A stretch of 64,000 bases of DNA from Temnothorax longispinosus (GCF_030848805.1 NC_092366.1:7369224-7433223), one strand, 5' to 3'. Positions 27,063-37,571 are shown, counted from the first letter of the stretch. Program-made: numbers and translations. Notes: generated from the letters alone by a model not told the origin.

Positions 27063-27318
27063 TTTTCGCAGCCGAATTTTCCGCGCGCGTGGTCACGTGG
27101 CACGATAAGCTCTTAATCGAAGATTAATATTACCGGGGTTCGGCTGTGGAACCCCTGCGTTGTCTCGCATCGCGATTAAGAGTCGACCTTACGTGCCACT
27201 GACTGTTTTCTCTCTCTTTCTTCCTCTTTCTCTCTTTCTTCTTTTCACCCTTTAAGCCAAAGGGTTTCTTAAATCCGCAGGAAGAAAGAAAATAATCGTC
27301 ACTTTTGAATTGTGTGCG

Positions 27319-27757
27319 TCCCTTTTCTGCGTCAAGGAGACGCAATAAATTATAAGTTTCCGGTCGCAAGCGATCGTCGGTTAAAGGACGATCATAATTC
27401 AACGGGCTATTAATTATCGTTGGAGTGAAAAAAGTTTACATATGCACCTTTTGGATCAGAAACGCGCTAATTTCCCCCCATATTAGAAGCGTCATAAATC
27501 GTCGTTCTTACGACTGCTTTATTAGCACGAATATGTACGCGGCGCCGGCGCCGCCGCGCCGTTTTGATGGTGCTGTTGATTTTTATTTTTAATGCGATTG
27601 GAAATGTATCAAATAATGAATATTATTAATTTAAAATATATATATCTTATATTGCGGTTATAATTTATTTGAATTCTTCTTCTATACATTTTTAGATTTT
27701 AATCCGACTTGTTAAATCAATTTTTTATAATTTCTATTACATTTATATTAGAACAAG
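27319..27757 (-). repeat. Right arm of the long inverted repeat
   Basis: Inverted copy of 22,956-23,393, separated from it by 3,925 bp. Its outer edge (AGAACAAG) directly abuts the Penelope-like fragment. The frame NYDRPLTDDRLRPETYNLLR stays open in both arms, but each arm continues into different downstream codons, so the open frame by itself is not good evidence of coding. Confidence 0.92.
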
Positions 27758-27851
27758 CACCGTAGAAAAGAAAGGCAGCTAAATATACTAGACTGAGGGA
27801 ACATAAATATATATAATGTTACTTTAGACCCGTCTAAACATTCAGTATTCA

Positions 27852-28004
27852 GTAGTCTCGGAGCATGTCACTTCACTTAATCATTCGTTTAATTGGGACA
27901 AAGCACGAATTTTAGACCACGAATGTAATTATCAAAAAAGAATCATTTCCGAAATGATTCATACAGTTGCACCACTAAGGACAGTCGCGTTAACACGTTC
28001 TTGA
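27852..28004 (+). pseudogene. Penelope-like endonuclease C-terminus (relic)
   Basis: Read in one frame to the TGA at 28,002-28,004, the 50 codons give SEHVTSLNHSF, then NWDKARILDHE, then YQKRIISEMIHTV and an Arg/Thr-rich end. This matches the conserved end of the GIY-YIG endonuclease of Penelope-like elements (pattern NWDxxxILDxExxYxKRxxSEMxHI). Upstream, related codons (KAAKYTRLREHK and KHSVFS) continue in other frames with stops between, which shows frameshift decay. The active element would have cut DNA for target-primed insertion. This copy cannot. Confidence 0.72.
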
Positions 28005-28398
28005 TTTAACTCCCACTTAATATCGGTCTTTACTTATTCCACTTAATATCGGACATACATCGATAATTTCCGACGTTGAGCATGGTACCATGATACCAGG
28101 ATACATCGAATTCTACAGAGGACTGTTTAGAATATACATCAGAAAATGCACTGAATTTTTTTTAGCATTTCCGTTAACTGCGACTCAGATCGCTATTTAT
28201 TGTAATCGGTAACAATTTTATTATAATTATGTGCCCCGTGACAACGTTTAATTCGAATTTAACTTTGACCTTGTTTCTTTTGCGTGTCGTATTTGTTCAC
28301 CGGCGATGACTATATTTTTCAGTGTTTCTAATGTAAACTCCAACAGTTATTATTATTTTTATTTTTATACTTTTATGTAACTTTGAATGTAATACCAC

Positions 28399-28430
28399 CT
28401 GAGGAAGACCAAGTAAGGTCAAAACGTTGG
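28399..28430 (+). ncRNA. Degenerate hammerhead-ribozyme-like motif
   Basis: CTGAGGA matches the CUGANGA core. A small stem follows (GACC...GGTC, loop AAGTAA), then AAAAC where the consensus is GAAAC. The G-to-A change at the catalytic G12 position predicts an inactive ribozyme. Identity as a hammerhead remnant is inference supported by the neighbouring Penelope-like coding remnant. Confidence 0.4.
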
Positions 28431-28598
28431 CTTGATGATTAAAATTTAAATTTTATATATAGTTTTCTATTAACATCCTAATATTGCTCGGAATATCGGC
28501 CGTAATATTACTTAGCTTTTCTTTCGACGAGCGATAACACGTTCTATAAAAAAAACAACGAGAGATAATGCGTTGTACTTCAATAAACATGGTCAAAA

Positions 28599-28620
28599 AC
28601 GGTAAGGGCGGCGCCCAAGT
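28599..28620 (+). repeat. 22-bp exact repeat, copy 2
   Basis: Exact copy of 27,041-27,062. It lies in the putative intron just downstream (minus strand) of the donor at 28,644. The GC-rich sequence contains the near-palindrome GGGCGGCGCCC. Confidence 0.9.
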
Positions 28621-28644
28621 ACAGAATGTTTGGTACAGACTTAC

Positions 28645-28733
28645 CTTGACGGTCTCCTGAGGGGAGTACCTCGCAGGGCGTTGGGCTGGTGCCTGGGCCT
28701 GCAAGCTCATATCACTGCGAGACACTTGATATC
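28645..28733 (-). CDS. Internal coding exon of an unrecognised gene
   Basis: An 89-bp exon bounded by strong splice sites: acceptor CCTGTTACAG... read on the minus strand as TTACAG|GATATC, and donor GTCAAG|GTAAGT. One frame is open throughout: YQVSRSDMSL, QAQAPAQRPA, RYSPQETVK (29 codons after a split first codon). The other frames hit stops. It begins in phase 2 of a codon and ends in phase 0, like the donors of the exons at 13.1 and 5.2 kb. The peptide is Gln/Ala/Pro/Arg-rich and probably disordered, and I do not recognise it. The internal Met (ATG at 28,712) could be a start if upstream exons are non-coding. Upstream and downstream partners are not established. Confidence 0.6.
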
Positions 28734-29538
28734 CTGTAACAAATAATATTAAAATAATATTAAATTATTTAATTAATCCTGCTTTGATTTATTTGATAAA
28801 CATTTATTAGAAAATATCAGTTCCTTAAGTGCATTTTTAATCTATAATCAAACTTAATTCGAAAAAGTAAGTATTTAACCAAGATTGAAAATAGTGCTAA
28901 GATAAATTTGTCGAATGCTATTTTCTTGAAATAAAATAAATGTTATCTCTTTTGTCTATGCTATTTCCGGCTATTTATTTCGAGACACGTTGTGTACTTT
29001 CGGTCGATATGAATAGTTTTTAGAGAAGTGTCCGCGATTGTTTCACGATGCTGAGATCTTGGACTGAGAATCGCGCACAGTGACGAGAAGCAACGGAGTG
29101 GAGACCTCCTGGTTGGCTGCTGGTTGGCCTGTCGATACGAAGAGGTACGTGACCCAGGTACCAAATGACATATCCGGTCGAAGGGAGGACGACCTCTCTC
29201 CAGTTCCCTCTCTCCCTCAATCTCTCTTTTCAGTTCCACCCCGTTTCTCGCCGACGTTTTTCCGAGAAAACCGTGCAAACCATCGCTCGCAAGGGCTATT
29301 TTCTTCGTCAGCCATTGAGCAAAAATTTCATCTTTTCATCGTCAAGAAATCTTTTTGTTTAATATAAATTAAGTACTATATTTATAACATATAACTCGGA
29401 GAAATTAAGAAAACTTAAGCAAAAAAGTCAGTATATAAACTTGTATTATTATTCCCAAAAATAAAAAAATAATTAATTATGTAAAATTTTAATTTTAATT
29501 TCAATTCAAACTTGTTCTTGGCTTGTTTCCATAAATAA

Positions 29539-29844
29539 ATGATTCATATTATCATGGCGGCACAGTCAGAGAAAAAGGTAGATAAGAGTGAGACAGAAGA
29601 ATCGATGGGAGCGAGAGAAGAGAGAGCTAATCGGGCGAAAAGCATAATTAATCACAGTAAATTTATCGTGATTAACGATGCACGCGGACTGTCCCCGTTG
29701 GCTACGAGCATAAACACCATTAATGCGCGACAAATGGACACACGGTACTCACGCGTAGTCGCGGATCATCCACGATTACAATTGTTCTCGCGTCCGCTCG
29801 CCATTAATGCGATCGATAGCAACGTCGACGATAACATTCCGTGA
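29539..29844 (+). CDS. Unrecognised 101-codon open reading frame
   Basis: The frame has an ATG at 29,539 and a better-placed ATG at 29,554 (ATCATGGCGGCACAG). The translation is protein-like: a charged start (MAAQSEKKVDKSETEES), then a mixed region (SIINHSKFIVINDARGLSPL), ending DSNVDDNIP. No membrane segment, signal peptide or family is recognised. It is intronless as read. It may be a small gene or a chance frame in a GC-richer island. Confidence 0.2.
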   Translation: MIHIIMAAQSEKKVDKSETEESMGAREERANRAKSIINHSKFIVINDARGLSPLATSINTINARQMDTRYSRVVADHPRLQLFSRPLAINAIDSNVDDNIP

Positions 29845-30901
29845 TTTTCGAATTCCAATGTAGACGTCGAAATTCGCAAATTCCTAATCAATCCAATAAG
29901 AAGATGCTATTGCTATTTACTTCTTACTTCTTAAGTAAGTTAGGTATTTCGTAATTAAGATTTTATACTGAGAGAAAAGCTCTTTTAATTTTTATAAAAA
30001 TTTATTTTTACTTCAATAAAATATTTTATTTTACAAATAAATGGCTCTATTATGGATATAATATAGGTTTTATATTAGGGACAGATATACACAATTTTAT
30101 TAGGCATTTATTTTATTTTTAAAAATAAAATAAACATTTATTAATTTACCAGAAATCCTGAATTATATTATTTAGAATTTTCGAATAAGCTAAAAGTTAA
30201 ACAGTGCATCTCAAAGAAAGTTAATCGTACAGAAATTATTTTAAAAATTAATCGTCTAGATGTCTGTTTCAAGCGACTTTGTCCAATATTAAAGTTCACG
30301 AATACTGGATCTCAAAGTCCATGGAAGACCATAAAACAGATACTGCAACTAATCGTCCGGCATGCTATTAATCCATTTATGGCGATATATAATATGGCAG
30401 CAATTCGCTAGAAACGGCGAGAAGTGTATTAAAATACGAGAGTGCCAAGTATCATGGGAGTGCGACGACGTCGAGGCTCATTAGACAGCACGGACAGGAC
30501 ACCCCCGTACATCGTGACCAATTCAGACTCACTCCATTGTGCTACGAGCACGTTCGACCGGAAACTAACGACCTTACATTACTCTCTCCGTCAGACCTTG
30601 GCCCTCCATTCCCATCCTCTACGTTCGATTAATCGAAGAGAGTCTCAAACGTTCTACATTCCACGAGTAATAATTATACTCTTATTCTGATTGCATTTAT
30701 TTAATATATATAATATATTGTATATATCTTTAAACAAGACGATCCTTTAATTATACATAATTTTATTTCATCCAATTTTATCCTTTTAATTTAATTCGAA
30801 ATAATTACATATAAAAATAGCGCGACACTATTATTATATTTATTATACAAGATATAATATAAAATAGTTATTATATAGTTATTAATGTGGTGCGTACACA
30901 C

Positions 30902-30902
<1 letters not shown>

Positions 30903-30952
<50 letters not shown>
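30903..30952. repeat. (TA)n microsatellite
   Basis: About 25 TA units. Confidence 0.97.
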
Positions 30953-30956
<4 letters not shown>

Positions 30957-31290
30957 TCATATTTAAGAATTATTTATTATTATGAAAATTACATCAATAA
31001 CAATTTCATAGCTCAGATTTTTCGCATCAACGAAAATAAACACATTTAAAGGAAGAATATTCTTCTTTTATACGTTTATCCCTAAAATCCGCTACTGTAT
31101 TTTTCTCTTTAGTACGAATCATGCTTCACCAAAATCTCCTGTTCAATTCCCTAAAAGTTCCTTATCACCCCAACGTCTTATCTCACCTCAGACAGACAGA
31201 ATCTCCTTCTCTCCTGCTCCGGCTCCGGCTAATTATTCTTCGTCTATCGCTGGCCGATGTAATCGTGCATCTAATTAGCGACATTAGCTA

Positions 31291-31293
31291 GAG

Positions 31294-31382
<89 letters not shown>

Positions 31383-31395
31383 TGTGTGTGTGTGT
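31291..31395. repeat. Compound microsatellite (GA)n-(TG)n
   Basis: About 90 bp of nearly pure GA followed directly by seven TG units. Confidence 0.97.
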
Positions 31396-32473
31396 CGTTA
31401 CGGGAAGTCTCGGAAGTGGGGTTTGTCGTACCCCAACGATGCATCGGTACGAATATTGCTCCTCTGATACACGCTCGCTCGCCCTCTGACAGTGATCGAA
31501 AGCCGCGATGTTATCTTCGTAGCTCGATAACGACCACCGGAAGTATCGCTTTAATCACTATATCCGACCGACTTCCCCAACTTCGTTTCCGTAAAATCGA
31601 AGGAATTGATGCAATTGTGTAAAATATTGTTTTTTGCGGAATATAAATTTTTACAATTCCTTTTTTTTTCATAGTTTATTATTAGTTATAATTTAGGAAA
31701 TTATATACAATATTTTTGAATGCATGAGGTAACTGTAATAGTTGAAAGAGCAACATCACTAAATCTTAAGTTATATTATAAAAATATGCAATATATAAAA
31801 AATGCATAATTATATACTGCATAACTATTATTAAAAAAATTTTTTAATAATTATTTCAACAAATTTTGCAGCAATTTTTATAAGTGTGTATGTACATGTA
31901 CACATACCTATATATTATCGCAAATTTTAATTTAGTAAGCTTTACATTAATTCATTCTTTCATCAACATTACTGTTTTCCGTAATAAAGCATTCTGTAAT
32001 GAAGGGTTGAACGGCGTCCCTCGGTCGACACCTCGAACATGTGATCGCACGTGCAAAGTGAAGTGCCCCGCGCATCGAGAAAGAAAAAACCGGTACCTTC
32101 TCTATCTCTATCTCTTTCTCTTTCTCTTTCATCGGCCTCCTGCATTTAATATCGATTTTCACACACGTAAACAACAACGCCACATGTTCCCTACACAATT
32201 TGCGGTTTCTCAACCTCAACCCTTTCGTTCAAACGGCCTCAAGCAGTTTTGACTGAAAGAAAACCGCGATGGAAGCGGAGAAACGCGAAGAGACAGAATT
32301 CCGTGAAATCGACCGCGAGCTGTGACTCGTTAATAAAAGGAAAAAGGAGGGATAAAACGTCCACTGCCCCTTATCCTCCTCTTCCTTTCTCATTTAAGGA
32401 GGCTCTTCATCCCTCGTACAAAGCGTGCGACGCGCGTTAATTTCGCGAACCGAAACAAGGCAAAGAGAAATAC

Positions 32474-32563
32474 AGGGAGAGAAAAGAGAAGAAGAAAGAG
32501 GAAAAGGAGAAGAAGAGGAGAAGGAGGAGAAGGAGAAGGAGGAGAAAGAGGAGGAGGAGGAGG
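32474..32563 (+). repeat. 90-nt uninterrupted polypurine tract
   Basis: Every base from 32,474 to 32,563 is A or G, mainly GGA and GAA units with near mirror symmetry. Such tracts can adopt triplex (H-DNA) structure. The Lys/Arg/Glu and Pro/Ser/Leu frames through it are low-complexity by-products. Confidence 0.93.
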
Positions 32564-33199
32564 CACCATAAGGTCTGAAAGGCCCCTTATGCTATCGATC
32601 TGTCCCCACCTCGGCTGCGATACCACGCACCGTGGCATACTGTGCATTTCTACCCCATGGAACTCTATATTGTTCCCTCTCGTTCGTTCGTATACATGAA
32701 TATCGAGGCGTGTGTCGCGTTTGCATTCGAGTTAGACGCGCTTACAATTCTTAAACGATATCGACATTTTGCTTCTGACAAGTGTTTTAGATATGTTAAC
32801 GTCCCTATTAGCAAGAATATCAAAGTATTGATATGACACATTATTTTTAAAGATAGATGCAATACATTTTTTAAGACTTGAACAAATTTTTTATTTTTTG
32901 TTGTTATAATATATATTTAAAAATTGTTGATAATTTTTCTTATAAGAAAAAGGTCATTTACTCTTAAAAACTATATAACATTCTTTCAGATAATTTTTAT
33001 GTATACTTGGCATATTACCTTTGAAGATTTTTCATATTTAATTTTTTAACAAAATTAACAAAAATTAACAAATAATTTTCATGATATATAAAATAATGTA
33101 TAATTATTAAGTTAACTAAAACAATTTTACAGTTATATATTTTTAAATATATTTTTTCATAATTATAACGAAAACTTTTATCCGCCAGTGATTAAAAAC

Positions 33200-33589
33200 A
33201 AATTCAAATTTTTTATTGCTCGACTACCTGGCTAAATTTATACATAGGTGCACAACGTTTCGGCTCACGGTTAGAGCCCTTATCAAGTGCCGTCTGAAAT
33301 ATATGAACATCGCGATATAACACATAAAAATATAAATTAGAAATTAGTCATAAAAACAGAGAGCATTACCTAATCGTCAAAAAGACTCGTCATAAGTTAA
33401 TCAAGACCTCCTTGCGTTCATGGGAATGTCCCAGCATTGTCACAAAGCACAAACTACGGGAAATCACTCACATAAAACCAATATACAGAGAGAGAAATGC
33501 GACAATCAATTCTTACGTGTCTTAAATATAACGTTGTGCACCTATGTATAAATTTAGCCAGGTAGTCGAGCAATAAAAAATTTGAATTT
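33200..33589 (-). mobile_element. Penelope-like terminal fragment with 60-bp inverted ends
   Basis: The 60 bp at 33,200-33,259 and 33,530-33,589 are exact reverse complements (outer AAATTCAAATTTTTTATTG, inner CACAACGTT). Read on the minus strand, the left end has CTTGATAAG, GGCTC...GAGCC and GAAACGTTGTG, a hammerhead-like layout, followed by an A/T-rich tail, as in the Penelope-like fragment at 28.4 kb. The 270-bp interior is non-coding. Inverted partial terminal repeats are known for Penelope-like elements. A MITE of another class is the alternative. Confidence 0.6.
33254..33289 (-). ncRNA. Degenerate hammerhead-like motif
   Basis: On the minus strand: CTTGATAAG, stem GGCTC/GAGCC with loop TAACCGT, then GAAACGTT. 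The GAAAC half is intact, but the CUGANGA half is altered (TTGATAA), so self-cleavage is unlikely. Confidence 0.35.
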
Positions 33590-33830
33590 ATTTTTTCATA
33601 AATTCTACGATTTTTTATTTTACGGAAAAATCAAGTTGGTTTCAACGAATTTTGGTGAATAAAACGAAGAAAAGAGAACAGAAAGAGCAAAAATTCAATT
33701 TGCCCTTTTACTTGTTAATAGTGACACAAACAAAATTGTCCCGGTATCTTCGTAAGAACTCTTCGCGCAAAAACTCATTATAACGATATGATATTAAACT
33801 TGTCTGAAAAATTCTGAAAGAAGAAAAAGA

Positions 33831-33837
33831 GACAGAC

Positions 33838-33904
<67 letters not shown>
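33831..33904. repeat. (GACA)n-(GA)n microsatellite
   Basis: Three GACA units lead into about 32 GA units. Confidence 0.97.
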
Positions 33905-33906
<2 letters not shown>

Positions 33907-34158
33907 ATATTCATTAAAGCTTAAAATAAATAAATAAGTATATAATTTATACACGCACTGATTTAACAAACAATAAAAGTTTATTTGCACATATGTATAT
34001 AAAGTATATAAATATTATATGTTAAACCAAGCATTTCTCGCGTAAATTAAATTTTATTTTTTGTTAAATAAACTTATACATTACTCAATTTTATGTACGT
34101 ATAAAGTTTTAATTGATATGTGTTCTCTTTTTCACCTGATGTCGTGTGCCTCCCTTTC

Positions 34159-34191
34159 GCGCGCGCGCGTGTGTGTGTATGTGTGTGTGTA
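34159..34191. repeat. (CG)n-(TG)n microsatellite
   Basis: A short alternating purine-pyrimidine tract (CGCGCGCGCG then TGTGTG), a sequence type able to form Z-DNA. Confidence 0.9.
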
Positions 34192-34866
34192 AATTAAAAA
34201 AAAACTATCCAAAAAGGGGCACAAATCACAAAACGGTGAAATCCTTGTTTACTAGCGTACATCGGCTTAAAATCAGAAGAGTACTCTCGTGTGCCTCTCT
34301 TCTCTTCTTCTTTCTCCCTCTCTCTTTTACGTAATCCGCTAAGATACGTTTGCTGCGAGGATAACCGGCATGTAATATACATATAGAAAAAAGGAAACTG
34401 CGCAGTGCATCGACGGGCCAAGAGTTATTTCCACGTCGGGGTGGAAAAGCGGAAAAGCCGAAAGTTTGCGCGTAGAAAGTTGACTTTCACCAAAGCTGTG
34501 AGCCCTTGCGTTACTTTCCGCCCCTCTGACGTGGACATATGATATTCCACTTTTCATGATACGAACAAAAAAGAAGGAAAGGAAGAGAAGAGAAAAAAGT
34601 TTATAATATCTTAAAATAAATACAATGGGATAAATACATAAGTACGATATAAAACCTCAGAAACCTTAAGTATAAGTATTGGAAATTTATTAATAATAAA
34701 TTCATTAATAACAAATATGACATTATCGACAAAGATTAATTTAATATCTTAGCAAACATTACCAGAATAAATTATTCAAATAATAAAAGAAATATTAATA
34801 TTAATCAACAGAAATATTAATAAGAAAGCCAAAAAAAGAAGCTGAAGAAAAAAGAGAAAAATGTCT

Positions 34867-34949
34867 AAATAAGATATATAATATTTCATTACTTATTGCA
34901 TTATTTATATATATAAATAAGATATATAATATTTCATTACTTATTGCGT
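34867..34949. repeat. Short tandem duplication, 50-bp period
   Basis: AAATAAGATATATAATATTT and the following CATTACTTATTGC occur twice, 50 bp apart. A minor local duplication. Confidence 0.85.
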
Positions 34950-35936
34950 ATCTATTCATACAATTTAGTTGATATAAATATTTTTATACTATCAAAAACA
35001 ATTTTGCAATAATTTAAATTTTGCAATAATTTTATACAAAATATTAATAATTTTCTGTTATTTTTAAAAATTATTTATTAAATAGAAATTATTTATTAAA
35101 TCATGCATTTTATATGTTAAACACGTCTTTTATTTTCATGTTATAACATTAAACCGAGAAAATAGACAAATAAAGAGAAAAAGAGATCAATGTATGGAAA
35201 AGAGCGGAAGACAAAACCCTCCAAAATAGAAGGACATCGCCGCAGGACGCGAAAATAGCAGAAAGAGAAGAAGGTGGCAAGGAGGAGGGCAGGGAGCGCT
35301 CTGAGAAAGATTAATATCTCTATCAGAGAAGTTCAGCGTAACAGACCATTTATCTACGTAGGGCCCTATAAGAGGAGGCACCCCAGCAGCCAATCTCGTC
35401 CTGCTTCCTTTTCCTACTCGCAGAAAGATCCGCTCGCAGAATCTCGGAGTTTATTTAACCATCGGTGACCTTCGAAAGGATGGTAGAATCAGTGTATCGA
35501 GACAGCGGCGTAAAAATAAAGAGAAAAAAATCGAGAAAGCGAGAAAGAGAGGATTGATCCGCACGCGCCGGATGTCCGTCTGCCTCCCGCGGGGAAATTT
35601 GATTTGACACCCTTTAGCCTCCACCCCTCCAATGTCCTCCGATGTTTGCGAAACAGGGCTCTCTAATGAATTCTACCGGATCTATCCTTTCACCCCAATC
35701 TGCTTTAGTCGATCTCGATTTCGATCTCGCACACAACACGCACTTAAATAACTCGATCGTTCTAATGAAGGGAAAGGAAGGCCTAATTGCAATCGAGCGA
35801 ATTCTGTGAATTCTTCAAGAATTAATGATGCTTCTGGTGTAAGAAGAATGGTCAGAAATATTTTTAAATTTGATTAAATAGATACTTTTTAATTTAATTA
35901 TATGCCAAAATTTCAATAGAACATTATTTTAATATT

Positions 35937-36201
35937 CACAGTAAAAAATTTAATGTCATTGAAAGTCCACTCTAAATTTTGTGTTAAAATAACTCATTCA
36001 TCGTGTTACTTGTTGACATTTAGAAATGTTATATCGTCATTTTTTACAATGTATGTTTACAATAATGTAAAAATAACTTGTAAAAAATATTGATATATAA
36101 CATTACTAAATGTCAACAAGTAACACGATGAATGAATTATTTTAACACAAAATTTAGAGTGAACTTTCATTGTCATTTGGTACACAAATTTTTTTACTGT
36201 G
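35937..36201. mobile_element. 265-bp MITE with about 100-bp imperfect terminal inverted repeats
   Basis: The left part (from CACAGTAAAAAATTT, with GTCATTGAAAGTCCACTCTA and TGTTACTTGTTGACATTTAG inside) recurs as its reverse complement in the right part, ending at ACTGTG before TA. The arms cover nearly the whole element, leaving a short AT-rich loop. There is no coding capacity. CACAGT ends and the TA on the right suggest Tc1/mariner mobilisation, but the left flank is TT, so the target duplication is not confirmed. Confidence 0.8.
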
Positions 36202-36749
36202 TATCTAGACAAATCATAAAGTTATCCGATTTTGTTTGCAATAAAAAATATTCATTATTATAGGAAAGAAGGAGAAAGAGAGGGGGGGGGGCGCGGCGGA
36301 GAGAACCAAGGTGGTTTGCTGATCGAGATATCAGGGCGATACATTAAACTGTGCGTCATCGCAGATAAACGTTTTTGCGTTCGTCCCAAGATACCTGTTA
36401 AATGTGTCCAAAGTGAGTAAATTAGAAGCTATCTCTATCTCGCCTAGTCTCTTTGTAGTTCGAGCAATTCGCGATTATACCGCGAGACACGCAATGCAGC
36501 TTCGTAAACAGCCTTTAGTCCCCGCCTCTTGTTATCCCCTGAGAATAAATCCATCAAGAGCAAATTGCATGACAGTCCTCAAATAATAATGTGACTTTGG
36601 TGTTGCAATAATAATGCACTTAATTGACAATTTTGACATTACTCTGTTGATCTCGTATGAATGTTAATCTCGTAGGAAGTACGAGATTTGTACGATATAC
36701 AAATAATTGTAAAATATATAGATAATTTATTTAATTCTGATGATACATT

Positions 36750-36758
36750 ATAAAGTTT
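36750..36758 (+). repeat. Left 9-bp target-site duplication
   Basis: ATAAAGTTT directly precedes the GGGAGGG terminus. The identical 9 bp directly follow the opposite terminus at 39,575-39,583. Confidence 0.93.
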
Positions 36759-37571
36759 GGGAGGGCTCCAGTTGCCTACAAAACGATTGCCTACAGGTTC
36801 GATTGCACACACTTATTGCACACAATCCCGATAGCACACATTTCAAATTGCCTACAGAGCGATTGCCTACAGGCATTATTGCGCACATATTTCTTTGTCT
36901 ACACGATCATATTGCGCACAGCGCATTGCACACACGACCGTATTGCACACAGCGCATTGTGCACACGACCGTATTGCACACAGCGCATTGCACACACGAC
37001 CGTATTGCACACAGCGCATTGCACACATGGCTGTTATTGCACACACGATCGTATTGCACACAGTGCATTGTAAAAACGGCTGTATTGCATACAGCGTATT
37101 GCACGCAGCGCATTGCACACATGGCTGTATTGCACACAGCGCATTGCACACACGACCGTATTGCTCACAGCGCATTGCACACACGACCGTATTGCACACA
37201 GCGCATTGCACACATGGCTGTATTGCACACAGCGCATTGCACACACGACTGTATTGCTCACAGCGTATTGCACACACGACCGTATTGCACACAGCGCATT
37301 GCACACATGGCTGTTATTGCACACACGACCGTATTGCACACAGCGCATTGCGCACACGACCATATTGCACACACGGCCGTATTACACACACGGCCGTATT
37401 GCACACACGTCCATGTTGCACACACAGCCGTATTGCACACACGGTTGTATTGCACACACGGCCGTGTTGCACACACGACCGTATTGCACACACGGCCGTG
37501 TTGCACACACGACCGTATTGCACACACGGCCGTGTTGCACACACGACCGTATTGCACACACGGCCGTATTA
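36759..37571 (+). repeat. Left foldback arm: 31-bp composite then 17-bp tandem repeats
   Basis: After about 145 bp of subterminal sequence, the outer half is an array of composite 31-bp units (a 17-mer TTGCACACACGACCGTA plus a 14-mer TTGCACACAGCGCA), with occasional variants such as CATGGCTG. The inner half (from about 37,350) has only 17-mers. The right arm shows the same two zones in mirror order. Confidence 0.93.

Larger units (their letters stand above)
27765..28460 (+). mobile_element. Penelope-like retroelement, 5'-truncated 3' fragment
   Basis: The block encodes the recognisable C-terminal end of the Penelope-like GIY-YIG endonuclease, then about 400 bp of 3' region ending in a hammerhead-ribozyme-like motif (CTGAGGAAGACC...GGTCAAAACGTTGG) and an AT-rich tail. 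Hammerhead-like motifs in the terminal repeats are a known trait of this retroelement class. It begins at the edge of the inverted-repeat arm, so the 5' part is lost. The reverse transcriptase is absent and the frame is shifted near 27,850, so it is dead. Confidence 0.75.
14073..28644. other. Long AT-rich stretch without confident coding exons
   Basis: It could be an intron of the minus-strand gene with exons on both sides, or intergenic. It holds GC-richer islands at about 14,500-14,820, 15,700-16,050, 16,980-17,270, 17,880-18,260, 20,520-20,860, 21,590-22,080, 25,150-25,370, 25,780-26,190 and 26,920-27,200, in which no exon could be supported. Microsatellites, a perfect hairpin, the left and right arms of a long inverted repeat and a Penelope-like fragment are listed separately. 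Confidence 0.5.
28734..36749. other. AT-rich stretch with repeats and unexplained GC-richer islands
   Basis: No confident exon. GC-richer islands lie at about 29,020-29,300, 29,540-29,850, 30,290-30,660, 31,390-31,600, 32,000-32,700, 34,300-34,560, 35,180-35,780 and 36,270-36,580. Many are open in some frame but lack splice-bounded, recognisable coding content. Microsatellites, a polypurine tract, a Penelope-like fragment and a MITE are listed separately. Confidence 0.5.

Noticed and set aside
27130..27402. 90-codon minus-strand frame NYDRPLTDDRLRPETYN... as a gene
   Set aside because: It is shared with the other inverted-repeat arm only up to the arm edge and then diverges into a Lys/Glu microsatellite-like tail. 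The start is also within the repeat.
32390..32647. Pro/Ser/Leu-rich minus-strand frame of 85 codons
   Set aside because: It is the antisense translation of the polypurine tract.
33708..33990. Frames with long Ser-Leu repeats, also at 22,758-22,996
   Set aside because: Translations of GA/TC microsatellites.
36905..37571. Could the regularly repeated 31-bp and 17-bp units be a CRISPR array?
   Set aside because: There are no unique spacers, the units are directly adjacent, the array is mirrored in an inverted arm, and the host is a eukaryote.
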